NCBI GenBank assembly: GCA_018343915.1
Contig: JABRWF010000004.1
Location: forward strand, 2,790,001 to 2,854,000
Reading direction: 5' to 3'
Source: Agroathelia rolfsii
Taxonomy: Eukaryota > Basidiomycota > Agaricomycetes > Amylocorticiales > Amylocorticiaceae
Length of the DNA: 64,000 nucleotides
The position numbers and the translations under genes are program-made. Under the pieces are notes generated by a model. That model did not search any database and was not told the DNA's origin. It saw only the letters and a list, made by a program, of their open reading frames with translations. Shown one piece after another: positions 48,443 to 61,022 of this stretch (positions are counted from its first letter, which is position 1; each line of letters starts with the position of its first letter).

Positions 48443-51011
48443 ATGCTTAGCCTCGCTTTCGTCGCGCTGGCTCTCGCAGCATCGCCCCACGTAGCTTTGG
48501 CTCAGACCGGCGGTTCATGGACAGATGGCGGCAATACGCTCGTCAGTGCTATGATGGTACGTATCTGGAGAATTCCCCATGCTGGGCAAGATCCCATCTG
48601 AATTGCACTTGGCGTTATATGCAGATGTTTCTAGGGAACGACCAAAAGGTCTATATACTCGACAAGGCAGAAGATAACATGCTTGCCAATAAGAATGCGA
48701 CTATCAACGGTCATACCGCGTGGGGTTCCGTATGGTGAGCCTGCACGAAGCCCTCTTGTCCATTTCTACATCGCAGTCTTAACATTCTGTTTATTTCTTA
48801 GGGATTTTAATACTCATGAATCCACAGCCATGGATGTCTACACAAATACCTTCTGCTCGTCAGGGATGCATCTCCCAAATGGTTCGTATGTCACATTTGG
48901 TGGTAACGGTGCCATTGGCCTTGGTGGCAACATTGGCTCGGTCTTCAACGCATCAGCTGGCTCTGCGACCTACGACGCAACTTACCAGGACTATACTGGT
49001 GGTCGCTCTATTCGTATTCTTAATCCGTGCACTGATTCGGATGACTGGTCATCATCCAAGTGCCAGTGGTTTGACAACCCTCAAGTACTGGCGATGCAAA
49101 AAACCCGTTGGTATTCATCTGCAGAAGCCCTTGCCGATGGCAGCGTCGTCATTATCGGTGGCTTCGTGAACGGTGGTTATGTAAATAGGAATTTCCCTAA
49201 TGTGGATCCTACATACGAAGGTGGTGCTGCAGAACCGACCTATGAGTTTTATCCTAGTAAAGGCCCTGCTACTAATATGCAGTTCATGACGACAACTTCT
49301 GGCCTTAATGCTTATGCTCATGCGTTCTTGATGCCCTCTGGCGACATGTTCGTGCAAGCTAACTTGTCCACAAGTATGTTTTCTTCGTTTTTTTTTTTTC
49401 TTCCTCCGATTGATGGTATTGATGATGATATCAATAGTTATGTGGAACTACACTACCAATGTAGAGACGCCATTACCAGATATGCCAAATGGTGTCGTTC
49501 GCGTCTACCCCGCTTCGGGTGCCGCTGCCGTATTGCCTTTGACACCCGAGAACAACTGGACCCCTACGGTCATGTTCTGTGGTGGTTCAAACATGTCTGC
49601 TGACGATTATGGCAATTACTCTTTCCCTGCCATCAACACATGGGACTATCCTGCATCAACTGATTGCCAGACAATCACTCCCGAGCCTCAGGATGGATCG
49701 TCTCCTGTCTACACCGCCACAGATGACTTGCCGGCCGGTCGTACCATGGGCCAATTTATCCTCCTTCCGGATCAAACAATGCTCATCGTCAACGGAGGTG
49801 CCAATGGCACAGCCGGTTATTCCAACTTGGGTACTTTCTTGACCGACTTTGCTGGCATGCCCTATGCGGAGTCACTTGCCGCAGGTCCGGTCTTGCAACC
49901 AGCTATCTACAATCCCAAGGCTGCAGCAGGCAGTAGATGGACAACAGCAGGTCTGAGCCAGAGCAAGTACCCTCGGCTTTATCACTCTTCTGCCATCCTC
50001 CTGCCAGATGCATCTGTCTTGATCGCCGGTAGCAACCCCAATATTGACGTCAACACGACTGCCTTCTTCCCGACCACGTACGAGGCTGAAATTTTCTATC
50101 CCCCGTACTTCTCTGCTTCTACACGCCCGGTGCCTAGTGGCATCCCATCCAAGTTGACTTATGGTGGTAATCCCTTTGACGTCCTCCTCCCTGCATCCTC
50201 CTACTCGGGTTCGGCTAATGCTGCAGCCGCCAACACTACCGCTGTCCTCGTCCGCGGTGGCTGGACAACGCATGGGATGAACATGGGCCAACGTCTCTTG
50301 CAGTTGAACAACACCTATACCGTTAACTCCAACGGCTCCATCACTCTCCATGTCGCCCAGGTCCCGCCCAACCCCAATGTCCTCACCCCTGGCCCAGCCC
50401 TTTTCTTCGTCGTCGTCGACGGCATTCCCAGCAACGGCACGATGGTTCTTGTCGGCTCAGGCGATTTCGGCACACAGCCGACGCAGACTGCCTCCGTCCT
50501 GCCCGACAGCGTCCAGCTGAGCTCCGCCTCGGGCACCGGCTCCGGCAGCGACTCGAGCACGTCCACGACGAGCAGCACGACCTCGCATACGGGCACGATC
50601 ATCGGGGGCATCGTCGCAGCCATCGCCATAATCGGCGCCGTCGGTGCGCTCTTCGGGATCATCATGTCCCGCCGGCGCCGCGCCGCAGCGCAAGCCCAGA
50701 CGGAAAAGTCGAGCTTCCGCATGAACGCCTCGCCCGCCGGAGCCGCCAGTGCCGCCGCGCGCGGTATGGGTATTGGCGGAAGCGGTAGTAGCCCGTACGG
50801 CGCCGGCGTGCGTACGTCGGACTCGAGCGCATTCGTGCCCCTGCAGCATGAGAACCGTAGCTCGGCCTGGGCAAGCACGGCGAGCTTGAATTCGCCGTAT
50901 AGGGACGACCATGGTGGAGAGGATTATGGCCGACCGTCGATGCAGAGCGCAGCGGGTGATTATGACCCGTACAGCGCTACGCCTCGTACGCATGAGTATC
51001 CTAGATATTAA
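48443..51011 (+). CDS. Copper radical oxidase (glyoxal-oxidase/galactose-oxidase family) with C-terminal membrane anchor
   Basis: Seen: the signal peptide MLSLAFVALALAASPHVALA, then QTGGSWTDGG. Active-site motifs follow in order: TNTFCSSGMHLPNG (crosslinking Cys), KTRWYSSAEALADGSVVIIG (its Tyr partner), SKYPRLYHSSAILLPDASVL (axial Tyr-His) and RGGWTTHGMNMGQR (second copper His). The kelch-type beta-propeller ends in the DUF1929 domain (TAFFPTTYEAEIFYPPYFSA). Then comes a Ser/Thr/Gly linker, one hydrophobic helix (IIGGIVAAIAIIGAVGALFG), and a basic stop-transfer MSRRRRAAA with a cytoplasmic tail. All four expected copper/radical residues are present. Known role: oxidation of simple aldehydes or alcohols with production of hydrogen peroxide, used by wood-decay fungi outside the cell; tethering to the membrane or wall is inference. 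Three introns (about 48556-48624, 48735-48801, 49373-49437). Confidence 0.93.
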
Positions 51012-51801
51012 AAAATAAAAAAGGAGTTTTTGGAAGAGTTTATCTTTCTATTTTTCTTTGTTTTCTTTTGTTGACCAATTGGTTTGTTAAATACCCATCA
51101 CTTTCTTATACGCGCGGAGTTCTCTTCGAAGGGGGATCATCATCACCACTATCTCATTGATCATACGGACAGGCTGTTTTTCTAATGACCTCTTAGCCCT
51201 TTGCTTAACGCATACTTACCCCTCACCCACTCATCCCTGATCCCCTTTATTTTTTGTTTTTGTTTTGTTTTAACGATTTTTTTCCCCATATAATTGGTGT
51301 GCACGGTTTCAATGCTGAGTCTGTGCATTGCTTCCACGTTTTGTCGACGGGACGGTTCTTGCTTTCTCTTTACGTCGTATTTCTTTTGAAAACACCTGAA
51401 TCGCAAAATTTGGCGTTCATGTCCGTAGATTTGGTTTTGTGGTGGAAGAGAAGAGTATAGTCAATGGGGGAGATGTCATAATCTTTGACTGGAGAGCATT
51501 CGAGCAACAATGTGTTTGTTCAGTTGGCACCTTTTTGTTTCTTGGTTTGTGTTACTGTTGCATAGACTCACGCTCGATAGCGATACCGCCGTTGACGATT
51601 AAAGCAGTGCTAGTTCCAATTGACCGACTTTTTCCAAGCCTTTTGATCATTCGGTCACTCCAAGGTGTCTACATAGCTGAACGAGAACCTGGCATTCAAG
51701 TTTGCTCTTAAGGAGATCTCCTGATACCTGTTAAAGGCTAATATTGTCATTGAATTACTGGCATTACCTCTCCGGCCGTCGCCAGAATCGTAATAAGTCA
51801 A
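51012..51801. other. Intergenic region between oxidase and USB1
   Basis: About 790 bp. The first part is the T-rich 3' flank of the oxidase gene. Short plus-strand frames (51254-51711) have no recognisable content. No repeat or RNA gene is seen. Confidence 0.45.
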
Positions 51802-53063
51802 ATGAAGAGGACTGCTGTTGCTGCATTGCTTGTTGAATATGACTCTAGCTCTGACGAGGAGGGTGACTCCAACGTACCCTCTGGAAGAGAGACTGCATCG
51901 ACACCATTACAAGAACCTACTGCTCCTGCTCCAAAAAAAAGGTACAACCTCTTCTATTTATTTAAATACAAAAAAAAAAAAACAATACAACAGCATTTGA
52001 CTCTAACTTTGTCACTCGCCGACTTTGTATGACCAGGAAACTACCCGCTCTCTCCACATCGTTTGTACCCGCCGCCCCTGTGGACAACCCCGCCCTGCAT
52101 CAAGGCCGGACGCGCAGCGTACCCCATGTCGAGGGACAATGGGCAGCCCATGTTTACGTCTCCATTCCCCTTGCAGCCCACGACAGACAGAATCGGGCGC
52201 TGCGCAAACTCGTCCACGAGGTAATTGAGGTCGCGAAAGCGGAGGTGCCTGCCTTGCACGCGATCGTGCCGCCCGATGTTAAAGATGCAGAGCTCCATAT
52301 TTCTCTCACTCGCCCCGTCTTCTTGAGAACACATCAGCGAGAGGAGATGAAAAGGGCCGTCAAGGCGCTGGCCAAAGCCCACAAAAGGTAACAAAGTTTC
52401 CATATCTAATTATGCCGATGTATATGTTATAGTTTGTAACCATAGTCTGATAAAGTAAGGTTCACCGCCTCATTTTCTTCGTTTTCGATATTCGAAAATG
52501 ACGAGCGCACGCGCGGATTCGTCGCACTTGATATCGGCGCGGGCCATGCGGAGGTGCGAGTTCTACATCATTTTTTCAGAAACTGATTGCCCTTATTCAT
52601 TTATATTGATTTGCCTTTTTACTTTCGATTTTGTTTTCACCTTTGAAAGTTCCGCAGCATGTGTGATACAATGAATACATCACTACGAGCCATCCGTCAG
52701 ACTGCATTCTATGATGACCCTCGCTTTCACGCTTCCATAGCATGGGCGCTCGTGGACCGCCCTCGCAAAGAACCGCCCACACTAAGCCATGTGGAGAATA
52801 AGGCACTTCAGCAACCGCCCTCGGCGGCTTCTGATATCGGCCCCAGTAGCGGCGGTTTCACAACACAAGACATGCTTCCTCAAGCTGTTAATGTTGATAA
52901 TAATGGATCATTCTCTTCGATTCCTGCTATCCCTGCATCCCTAGTAACTAGCCTGACTTCAATGTTTGAATTGCGCCTGGCTTCGCCCCATGTGGGGTCA
53001 TTTGATGTGGAGAAACTCTCAATTAAGATAGGGAAGGACGTGTTCTCATGGAATCTAGCGTAG
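51802..53063 (+). CDS. USB1: U6 snRNA 3'-5' phosphodiesterase USB1 (HVSL domain)
   Basis: Seen: MKRTAVAALLVEYDSSSDEE opens the protein. After an intron comes RKLPALSTSFVPAAPVDNPA, then VEGQWAAHVYVSIPLAAHDR and AELHISLTRPVFLRTHQREE. After another intron come FSSFSIFENDERTRGFVALD and, after a third, FYDDPRFHASIAWALVDRPR. The two H-x-S motifs (HISL and HASI) are the catalytic tetrapeptides of the 2H phosphodiesterase fold. Role: USB1 trims the oligo-U tail of U6 snRNA to leave a protected end and so stabilises it for splicing; nuclear. The C-terminal 90 residues are variable, ending SWNLA with TAG at 53061-53063. It converges on RAD17 with 137 bp between the stops. Confidence 0.9.
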
Positions 53064-53200
53064 TAGAATCTATTTCTTAAATTGCATGTATTCAAAATTT
53101 CCCCTGACACGGAGTAGATAGGTACATACAACCCTGAATCAGTATACACTAGTATAGCATTCTCTTTGATCAATTTTGGCTGTGGAGTCGTGAGGCAGGA

Positions 53201-55869
53201 CTAGAAATCTTCAATATCATCTTCAGCTAGCCATCCAGGAGCCAAGCCGTCGTCTTCTGCTGTGTCTAGTTGCTTGTTACTAACTAGCATCGGAGTATCC
53301 TCCTGTTGCAATTCATCAACGTCCTCAAGATCTGTTTCACCTAGCGGCCTGGGTCTCACACTCCTGTCCATGGATTCATCGAACTTGAACTGTCCAAAAT
53401 GCACCCACGTCGATGGCGGAATCAACCACGAAGGCAAGCTGGTTCGGGTACCCATGGTGCGAAGTCTTAGCATGGGCCCCATGTCCAGAGCAATTTCAAC
53501 AGGCCGCCATCTGTTACAAGGCAGTAGTGCCGTTTCGCCTTGTATCGATCTAGCGCCCATGTTTTCTCGATTGTTTGGTGATGAAAGCCAGTTAGAAGTA
53601 TCATCCAGGGAATCCTCGGCTAAGCGCTGTTTTTGCAGATACTCAAAGAATTCCGGCTTTGAAAGAACTTGACCGCGACGGGGCACGGGCGATGGTAGTG
53701 AATGCAGAGTCCCGAGGGCCAGGATATGAAAGCGGTGTGGATTTGCTTGGATCCACTGGGATGGTGAAAACAAAGGGTCAGTCATTTCGCTTACAGGGAT
53801 AGAAAAAGGGTATCTTCACCGAGTCGCTTCCGTTGGAGTCGGCCCAGCTCAAGTTGTCTACCACACCGAGGCACTCGTCTAAGCCATCTTCACCATCAAT
53901 TCCTGGACAATATTGAGTATAATTTTGATGAATATAAAGTGCCATTAGCGATGAATCAATGGGTGTGGCTGCGTAGAGTGCCTATATAAAACAATATTCG
54001 TTGAGTAAAAGTGATGGTGGGAGGCTATGGCTAGAAAAATCATACCTCAATATCAACTAGACTAGTCCTGCGATAGTGATCCGACCACCAGGACGGAATT
54101 TTTGGAGGATCTGGAAGGTTGACCTCGGCCTCCTTTTCCTTCTGTCGTGTGCTCCTAGCAGCCATGGCCGACGTTGGTGGATCATTCTTGCCTTCAATAT
54201 TCGAGTAAGCGAGATGAAACTCCACGATGCTTGATATAAAAAGACGTACGTTTGTTATACAACAGTTTACCGAGGAGATGAAATAGCTGAAGATGATGTT
54301 CCCTGTGGCCGATAGCTTTGAGAATAGATTTGCCATCCGTTTTACGTTTATTCTTGGGATGGTCCTTGTCGGAAGAATTAATATTTCTGTTGACAGCACA
54401 AGCAAATTGGAGGGACATGATGGCATTGCGAATATCACCACCGGAAAATTCGATAGTTTCTTCCAATATCTCCTTGGATATGGGGTGACCGCTGCTGGAG
54501 CTTTTCTTCTGTGATGATGAGGGTGATGACGTGGAAAAGTGAGAGGCCAGAAGATTCTGAAGAGCCTTGCGCATTAGGGTTGATGCAATCGGATTGAACC
54601 TGGTGATAAGTATGAGACTCAATCAATTTCCTTGAGATGATGCTGAAAAGTGGCCAACTTACTCCATGTGAGTGACATAAGGTCCTCCAAGGAGAGACTT
54701 GGGTAGCACAGTCCTAATGTCTATGATATCTTTATTTCGTTTCCAAAACCCACCAGAGCCACCGAATTCGTTGTCATTCCCTGGATCACCTTGCACGCCT
54801 GCATCACTTAATATAATCACGATGGGTATTAGATGGATCGATTCAGACAAGACGAATGAAGATAATGCTACGTGAAAACTTTCTTGAGTGGGAGGATGCA
54901 GTATATTTGGAAGATCCTCCAGTAGTATGATGTGACCGCGAGATATTGTCTTGCTATCAGTCTTAGATGACTGAGAAGCGATAGAATTTTGAGACATAAA
55001 CTGGGAGTTGGCGGCATTCGAGGTACCAGAATTAAAGATATTCTGACAAGTCAAGGCGCGCCTCAAAAATTCCTTGAACTTGTCCATGATGGAATCGTAT
55101 GAGACTTGTAAAAGTATATGTGAGACCTACGACAATCGTGCCATAATAACTACTTACCTCCATACTGTGTAAAATCCTCACCAACTGCATTTCGCCATTC
55201 CAAGATTTCTACCCCAAACTCCTGTGCCAGCAGACGAACAGTCGCCGTTTTTCCAGATCCTGCAGGTCCCGTTAACGCCAATATTCTCTAGTCGCATATC
55301 CGTTCATGAGTGATTTTGGAAAGCTTGAGCGAAATGGAGCTGAGTACCCTGTATTTCTTGAGTCTCAGGTTCTTGGAAGGCCCTCCTTCAAGGGCTTCAC
55401 TGAACCACCTGCGCACATCCTCCACTTTCTTCTTGTGTACGGCTAAATCAGCCTATATGAGCTAAATCATAAATTTATATAACTGATTTTGTGGTGAAAG
55501 ATTACCTCTGTCTGGGGTTTGTATACGTCAACCCACAGTCTTTGATCTGGTACGTCCTCGGCTTTGGCTTTCCCCTTTTGACTACTGAAATCGTTCGCTT
55601 GAATGGGAATGCCGACTTTGAATCTAGGTGGATTTGAGAGCTAGTTTTTTTTAATCGTTGGGAGATATCCTTGAAAAACTGAAGAATCCGGAGAGGCGCA
55701 CAGAGTTAAGTGGCTTAAGTTTCTTGCGAGGCGGATGGTCTATGTCTGAAGGAGACGGCGATGGACTGGCCACAGTATCGAATCTCAGTGTATTGTGAGC
55801 AGTGGCTCTTGTAGACCCGTGAGTGCGCTGGCTCATGTATGCAGAGTCGTAGGCCCTCGTTAATTGCAC
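53201..55869 (-). CDS. RAD17: RAD17 checkpoint clamp loader subunit (yeast RAD24 homologue)
   Basis: Seen: an N-terminal DIDHPPRKKLKPLNS, then RLWVDVYKPQTEADLAVHKK, VRRWFSEALEGG, the Walker A ALTGPAGSGKTATVRLLAQE with FGVEILEWRNAVGEDFTQYG, and a Walker B region HIILLEDLPNILHPPTQESF. RFNPIASTLMRKALQNLLAS and EETIEFSGGDIRNAIMSLQF are the sensor and helical segments. The C-terminal exon (53785-53201) is more variable and ends AEDDIEDF. This is the AAA+ Rad17 family, which with RFC2-5 loads the 9-1-1 clamp at damaged DNA to start the ATR checkpoint, in the nucleus. The start is uncertain: 55869 opens the frame, but a second Met 12 codons on (MSQRTHGST) is also possible. About nine introns. Confidence 0.9.
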
Positions 55870-56248
55870 TCAAAGAAACTTCGATCGACGAGTAGATTGC
55901 GAGTACTACTAGTGGCAACTTATTGCTAATGAGACTTCGAGAATCACTTGTGAAATGTAAAATTGGCGATATGTTTGCGTCTAGAAAACCCATTGGTCAC
56001 ATGACCGTGCACGGGTTTTGCCGCTTACCATTCCCACCATACCAGTCACACTAGCAAACTTGAAAACAACTTTCACCGCGGTAAGAAAATCATTAATTAA
56101 TCGTCAAAAATGAGCAATTGAAGAAAGTAAGGTGCATAGAGTGTTAGTATCCAGATGGGGTTGTAAAGTAAGATCATTATCAAGAGTATTGACGATCCAC
56201 GTCAATTTATACAGACGTGCAATAGATCCCCTAAAGTCTTTTTAAGAC
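55870..56248. promoter_or_regulatory. Region between RAD17 start and MATE stop
   Basis: About 380 bp holding the RAD17 promoter and the 3' end of the MATE transporter (both minus strand). AT-rich with an AATTAATTAAT element near 56090-56100. No coding feature. Confidence 0.45.
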
Positions 56249-58755
56249 TTACGCCTCCATTGCCTGTGGGGCTGTTATCTGATTGGGTCGATGCTGGTCA
56301 TCTTTATCCATATCGAGACGAGCCTCAGCTTTTTCCACCTCCCTGGACCAGTCGGTGATCAAAGCAAGGTACACACCCCAGCCGGCGCAGTAGATGAGAG
56401 ACACAGTCAGTCCGATCCACAGGCCATGAAGGCCCAGAGAACGACGGAAGGTGAGCCAAAGGCCGAATGGGATGCCAATGATGTAGTATGCGCTATAAAA
56501 TCGATGAGACTCGATAACATTGTGATAAACTTACGAGAAATATAACTTACCTAACATTGAGCAGAGCACCAGTGAACTTTGGAGAAAAAGCGGATTAGTA
56601 TGATATAATGAAATGAGAATGAAAAAGAGAACGTACCTGCTTTCCTCTCGCACGGAGGATACCAGCAGTCACAGCGCTTGTGCCATCGAAGACTTGGAAA
56701 AGCGCAACAAGGGGGAGTATTGAAGCCACCATTGAAATCACCTCTGCCCATGCCAGCAGTTCAGGTCAGATGTCGAAAAAGTGTAGGGCTTTACGCACCA
56801 GGATCATTGTTAAATATGTACGCCCAGGAGTTTCGGAAAATGAGGAACATGGCGCTATTCAATTAATTAGGGATTGAACAACGAACAAAACGAAACAAAA
56901 GGTGAATATTGACCTGCACAGAGCAGCGATAGCCAATGCAAGGACGATCGAAGTGTTGGCAGCAACACCAGCGCGACGAGCATTCTTTTCGCCCAGTAAG
57001 TTACCAATACTGTCGGATTACTATAAGACTAACAGTTATAGGGAAAATGGGAAAGGCAGTACCGAACGGAGGTTGCTACGCTGAGGGCAAACGGAGCCTG
57101 GAATGTGCTAGACGCCGAGACCAACAGGACAGACTGGGTTGCGAGCGCCACGGGGCCCAACCTTTGAAACCGAGTCAGCATCAAACTCAAGATAATATGG
57201 TATCATCACACATACATAGAGGCGGCAACTGGATGTATGATCTGTAAGTCAGCTTCGACTATGGGAAACTAGCTTTTCATGACTTACGTCCAATTAATTC
57301 CCAGCTCCACCATTCGCTGGCAGTCTGTCCGACACCCGCCAGACCGAGCTGTACAATTATGTCCAAGCTCGTGAAGCTCCTCTTGGTGATCGGGTGCCAG
57401 GCAGTGCGGGGAACGAAGAATACGCCATAAATGATAGAGCAAATGGAAACAAGATTAAATGAGATGGCAGTAGCTAGAGGTGCTCCCTTGAAGCCAAGTC
57501 GAATCGGTTCCGGACCCCATACGAGCAAGTAATTCATCAGAGCGTTAACCGGTGCTATGCAAAGGATGATGCGAGTCGGAACAGTGAACAGGCCTTTAAT
57601 ATGTGGTTACGTTAATATCCATCGCACATATATTTTCATGTACAGACTCACCTTGAGACTGGAAATAACGCCTTTTTGGAGGTCAGTAATCAATAAAGGG
57701 AGCACAACGACGTAACAGGCTTGCCTTGAAATACCATTGAAGGCATATGCAGGTAGACCAATGGATATCCACTTAAGGTAAATGGATGCAAGGTTTGCTA
57801 GTGGAGTTCGTGATGTCATTTCCTGTCTCATGACCAAGTGAGATAAATGTAGCCATACCAACTTCAGGTTCCTGATGCAGAGCAAGAAGGATGGCTTCCG
57901 AGTTGAAGAAGACCATGAACATGGGCTGAAATTGTAATCAGTTGACAGCTTTAATTCCATTGAGGATATGCATACAATCAAAGCGACAGCCATAACTACC
58001 GCTGTAATATATGCATTCAGTACAAAATATAGCCAACATTGGTTATTGAGGCACATACCCATGCGCTGGGACCAAAGGCCCACCAAATTTGGCTGCGAAG
58101 ATGTCCATGCGCTTGGGAGCAAGGTATCCAGAGTACTGGTTAACCCCTGGATGATACTGAAAGCTGTGACACTGGCCGTCATAGAACCGAGGGTCGAAGC
58201 GGCCAAGGCTGTCGTGCTTATATGGCCAATGCTAACTACAGAAGCTATCACCAAGCTGTACCTGTTATCGATGGAGACCGGTGTTTACGGCAACGTTAGT
58301 ATAAGCCGTCATAGTCAATCGATGAAGACTGACTCGAGAAGATGTGTCCCGAACACAGGGAGGGTATATCGAATGAGAATGAAGAGCTCCTCCCAGAACA
58401 TAGCCATAGTATTGATGCTATCTTGGTCGTTTGTTTCTTGGATTCGGGGAATAGGCATTGAGGGGCCATTTAACAAAGGCGTGAGTTCGTCCACGCGGGA
58501 ATTTGGCAAGGATGCAATAGAAGGCTTAGGGGGATGCAGATGAGTAGATGGATAACTGGGCCTGCGTTTTACACTAGATGTTTCGTGGCTGGTGCCGTCC
58601 GGGAGAGTCATTTCGTCGTCGTCGTCGTGGTCATGAGTGCTATCCGCCACTACTGACTGGGCAGATGCATTATCGTGGGCGTAGCGCGATAAAATTGCAT
58701 AATCGTTGGGTAGTGAGCCGGGTCCACCGGCATAGTGCACGTAGGTCGAGGACAT
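56249..58755 (-). CDS. MATE-family multidrug/toxin extrusion transporter
   Basis: Seen: a long hydrophilic N-terminus (MSSTYVHYAGGPGSLPNDYA, then acidic HDHDDDDE), EELFILIRYTLPVFGTHLLE, then the first MATE signature IGHISTTALAASTLGSMTAS with FSIIQGLTSTLDTLLPSAWT. The chain continues through several hydrophobic exons (NYLLVWGPEPIRLGFKGAPL; ATAISFNLVSICSIIYGVFF) to AYYIIGIPFGLWLTF and a C-terminal AGWGVYLALITDWSREVEKA, ending with TAA at 56249-56251. Twelve membrane segments are expected for this family. Role: proton- or sodium-driven export of organic cations or toxins, at the plasma or vacuolar membrane; substrate unknown. About fifteen very short exons. The N-terminal extension of about 130 residues is typical of fungal members (ERC1-like). 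Confidence 0.9.
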
Positions 58756-59099
58756 GATAGTACGTACGCAAGGACTGTGGCCCCTCTAGGATGGTCTGGA
58801 GGGCAGTTACAGGAGGCTCCCTCTTGGTAGTCACACGAGCAAGTGAGAGCTGCGTGCAAAGAAAGAAGACAGAAGTTGATTCCCGAGAAGCTGGAAATCC
58901 ACAAATGCAGTTTGATGGGCCTTGGCCCCTTCTTTGTCAGCAATAAATTCGAGTTATGTAATGCGGTTGTCCGTGCCGATTTGTTTCCGTAATCCAGCTG
59001 TAACACTCGGCACGCTAAGAATACTTGTATTTATACCATCTTACTACACTCAGCGCTCAGCGTCGTACCATTCGTCTTTAACAAAAACCATGGTCAGTC
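58756..59099. promoter_or_regulatory. Divergent promoter region between MATE transporter and TMEM14 gene
   Basis: About 344 bp between two outward-facing start codons. No feature beyond promoter space is visible. Confidence 0.45.
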
Positions 59100-59688
59100 A
59101 ACATTCATTATCTGCTATTTTATCTCAATAATATGCCTAGTCCGCCACTCCAGCATTTGTTATGGGTGTTTTGTGCATCGTCGGAGGATTAACCGGTACG
59201 CATCTTCAAGTTTTGAACGTAGCCTCAGGCTGTGCCGAAATATAAACTCATGCTTACATCTACAGGCTTTGCTCGTACACGGTGTGTTATCAAGTATTAA
59301 CTCAAGTACACCTGCTAAGATTGCATGGTACAGCTCCGTCCCTTCATTAGTTGCCGGTGTTGGGTAAGCAATGTTTTCATCATGATGCTAACTGAAGGTA
59401 ATAGGCGCTGACATACATACGTCATTAGCGTGGGTGCACTGTATCTCTACAGCGGCAATGCTATCCAGAGTAACGCTCCGAATGGCCTGCACTATGCACT
59501 TGGTCAGTAAATACTGCACTACAGTGCCTACATCTTCCTATCCTAACATTATAACAGGCGCCTCCGCTATTCTGTTGCTTTCATCGCTTCCCCGCGTTGG
59601 CAAAGGACCCGTCCCCAAGGTTCTCGCACTCACTTCTACAGTGGCAGGGCTGTACTACGGAAACTCTGTGTATCAACTCACGAAGTAA
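59100..59688 (+). CDS. TMEM14-family small membrane protein
   Basis: Seen: the ATG at 59100-59102 is followed at once by an intron (GTCAGT...CTAG). Then come SATPAFVMGVLCIVGGLTGF, ARTRSVPSLVAGVGVGALYL, YSGNAIQSNAPNGLHYALGA, SAILLLSSLPRVGKGPVPKV and LALTSTVAGLYYGNSVYQLT with a stop at 59686-59688. The joins at four further introns keep the frame exactly. About 103 residues with four hydrophobic helices match the TMEM14 (UPF0136) family. Human TMEM14C is a mitochondrial inner-membrane protein linked to porphyrin import; whether that holds in fungi is not established. It converges on the eIF4E gene. Confidence 0.92.
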
Positions 59689-59912
59689 CGGCTTTTGTAA
59701 TCTCAACTTGTATTATACAGTTGCGTTATTATAAAGAATTGTTACCATCAAATTCTTCTGATGTATGCGCTATGATGCCATGCTGGTTATTTTTTTTCCC
59801 AATGACCATCGATTTGTGGGAAAACGAAATACAATCCGTTCCTCAGAGAGCAAGCAAGTTTACAACAAAAGACACTGAAAAGCTTGCATTGGGGTAATGT
59901 ACAAAAGAGAAG

Positions 59913-60890
59913 TCATGCCAATGGCGTTCTGTCGATAGCAGAGTTCCTGAAACTTGATTTGTCTTGCATGGAGTCTATATCATGGAAACGGACATTAACA
60001 TTAGTCCTCAAGTGAATGCTTGCAGCATATAGGCTTACCGTTATTTGATTTGTATTCCATAATCGTCCCAGATGGAAGTTTCAGTACTCTCCTGACCTCG
60101 TCCCTAATCTTCTCTCGTAACTGGGGATCGTCAGGCGAGTCTATGCGGTTCCAAACACTGATAATATCCTCGCTAGCCCTGACACTGATCGTAGCACCGC
60201 AAATCTCAGGCCAATCATCTGCGGGATTGTCGCAGTCGCCAAACTGGTCGCCAATGATAGCTAGCACCAGGTCCTCCCACAAGCGATCCGAAACGCCTTT
60301 TTTGAGGCGAATGATCCACTTGCCTCCTGAGAGATTCAGAGGATCTTCCCAGACCGGCCGACGGATGCCAGAGTGGAAGATGAGGTAGTCCGTCGTAGGC
60401 ACAAGTGCAGACGGAGGCTGCATATGTGTCCATAAAGACCAGAATGACTCGACCTGCGCCCGTCCGTCAGCAAGCCTAGTTGAACATGAAAAATAATCTA
60501 CCGCAGGGGCCGAGGTTGAATCCACATACCGAGCTGAAAGGAGCTATTTTCTTTATGCCGTCTTCATAGTTTATGGGTTTGTTTCCCGGAGATCGCTGCT
60601 GCCGAAACCAAAGCACCCATCTGGAGCACGTCTCAGCACCACGGGGCAAATGAAAAAGAATCAACGAGATCACGAACATACGTGTGTTTTAGCGGATGCC
60701 CGCCGGGCGTGGGCCCCGTCGACGCATCGCGCAGTGCGGGGGCAACAGGAAGTTTTGACGTCGCGGTCGCCAGTCTTGACCTGTGTGGGGTGTGTGATTC
60801 TGCCGTGGTCGACGACGACGACAGACCTGAGGACGAGAAGCGCGATGGCGAATGAGAAAAATAGCCGGCCATTGATTGCAAAGATGGCAA
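59913..60890 (-). CDS. eIF4E-family cap-binding protein, class II (4EHP-like)
   Basis: Seen: a Ser-rich N-terminus (MPSLQSMAGYFSHSPSRFSS), then PLKHTWVLWFRQQRSPGNKP, INYEDGIKKIAPFSS, VESFWSLWTHMQPPSALVPT, IFHSGIRRPVWEDPLNLSGG, KWIIRLKKGVSDRLWEDLVL, EICGATISVRASEDIISVWN and VLKLPSGTIMEYKSNN. A last intron leads to DSMQDKSSFRNSAIDRTPLA with a TGA at 59913-59915. The cap-stacking Trp of PVWEDP and the WED glutamate are present. The blocks GGKWIIRL, ICGA.VSVR and SEDIIS.WN fit class II eIF4E (4EHP/eIF4E2) better than canonical eIF4E. Role: binds the mRNA cap, often as a translational repressor. The Met at 60890 is used; the Met at 60872 is an alternative. Confidence 0.9.
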
Positions 60891-61022
60891 AAGATGAATT
60901 CAAGAATGGCGGAGATTGAATTTCCTCTAGTGTATTTTCTTATGTCATCGTTTTTACCAAAGTTGTACACCATTATTATTATTATTATTACTACTACTTC
61001 ACTGCACTCGCCCAATCCTACT

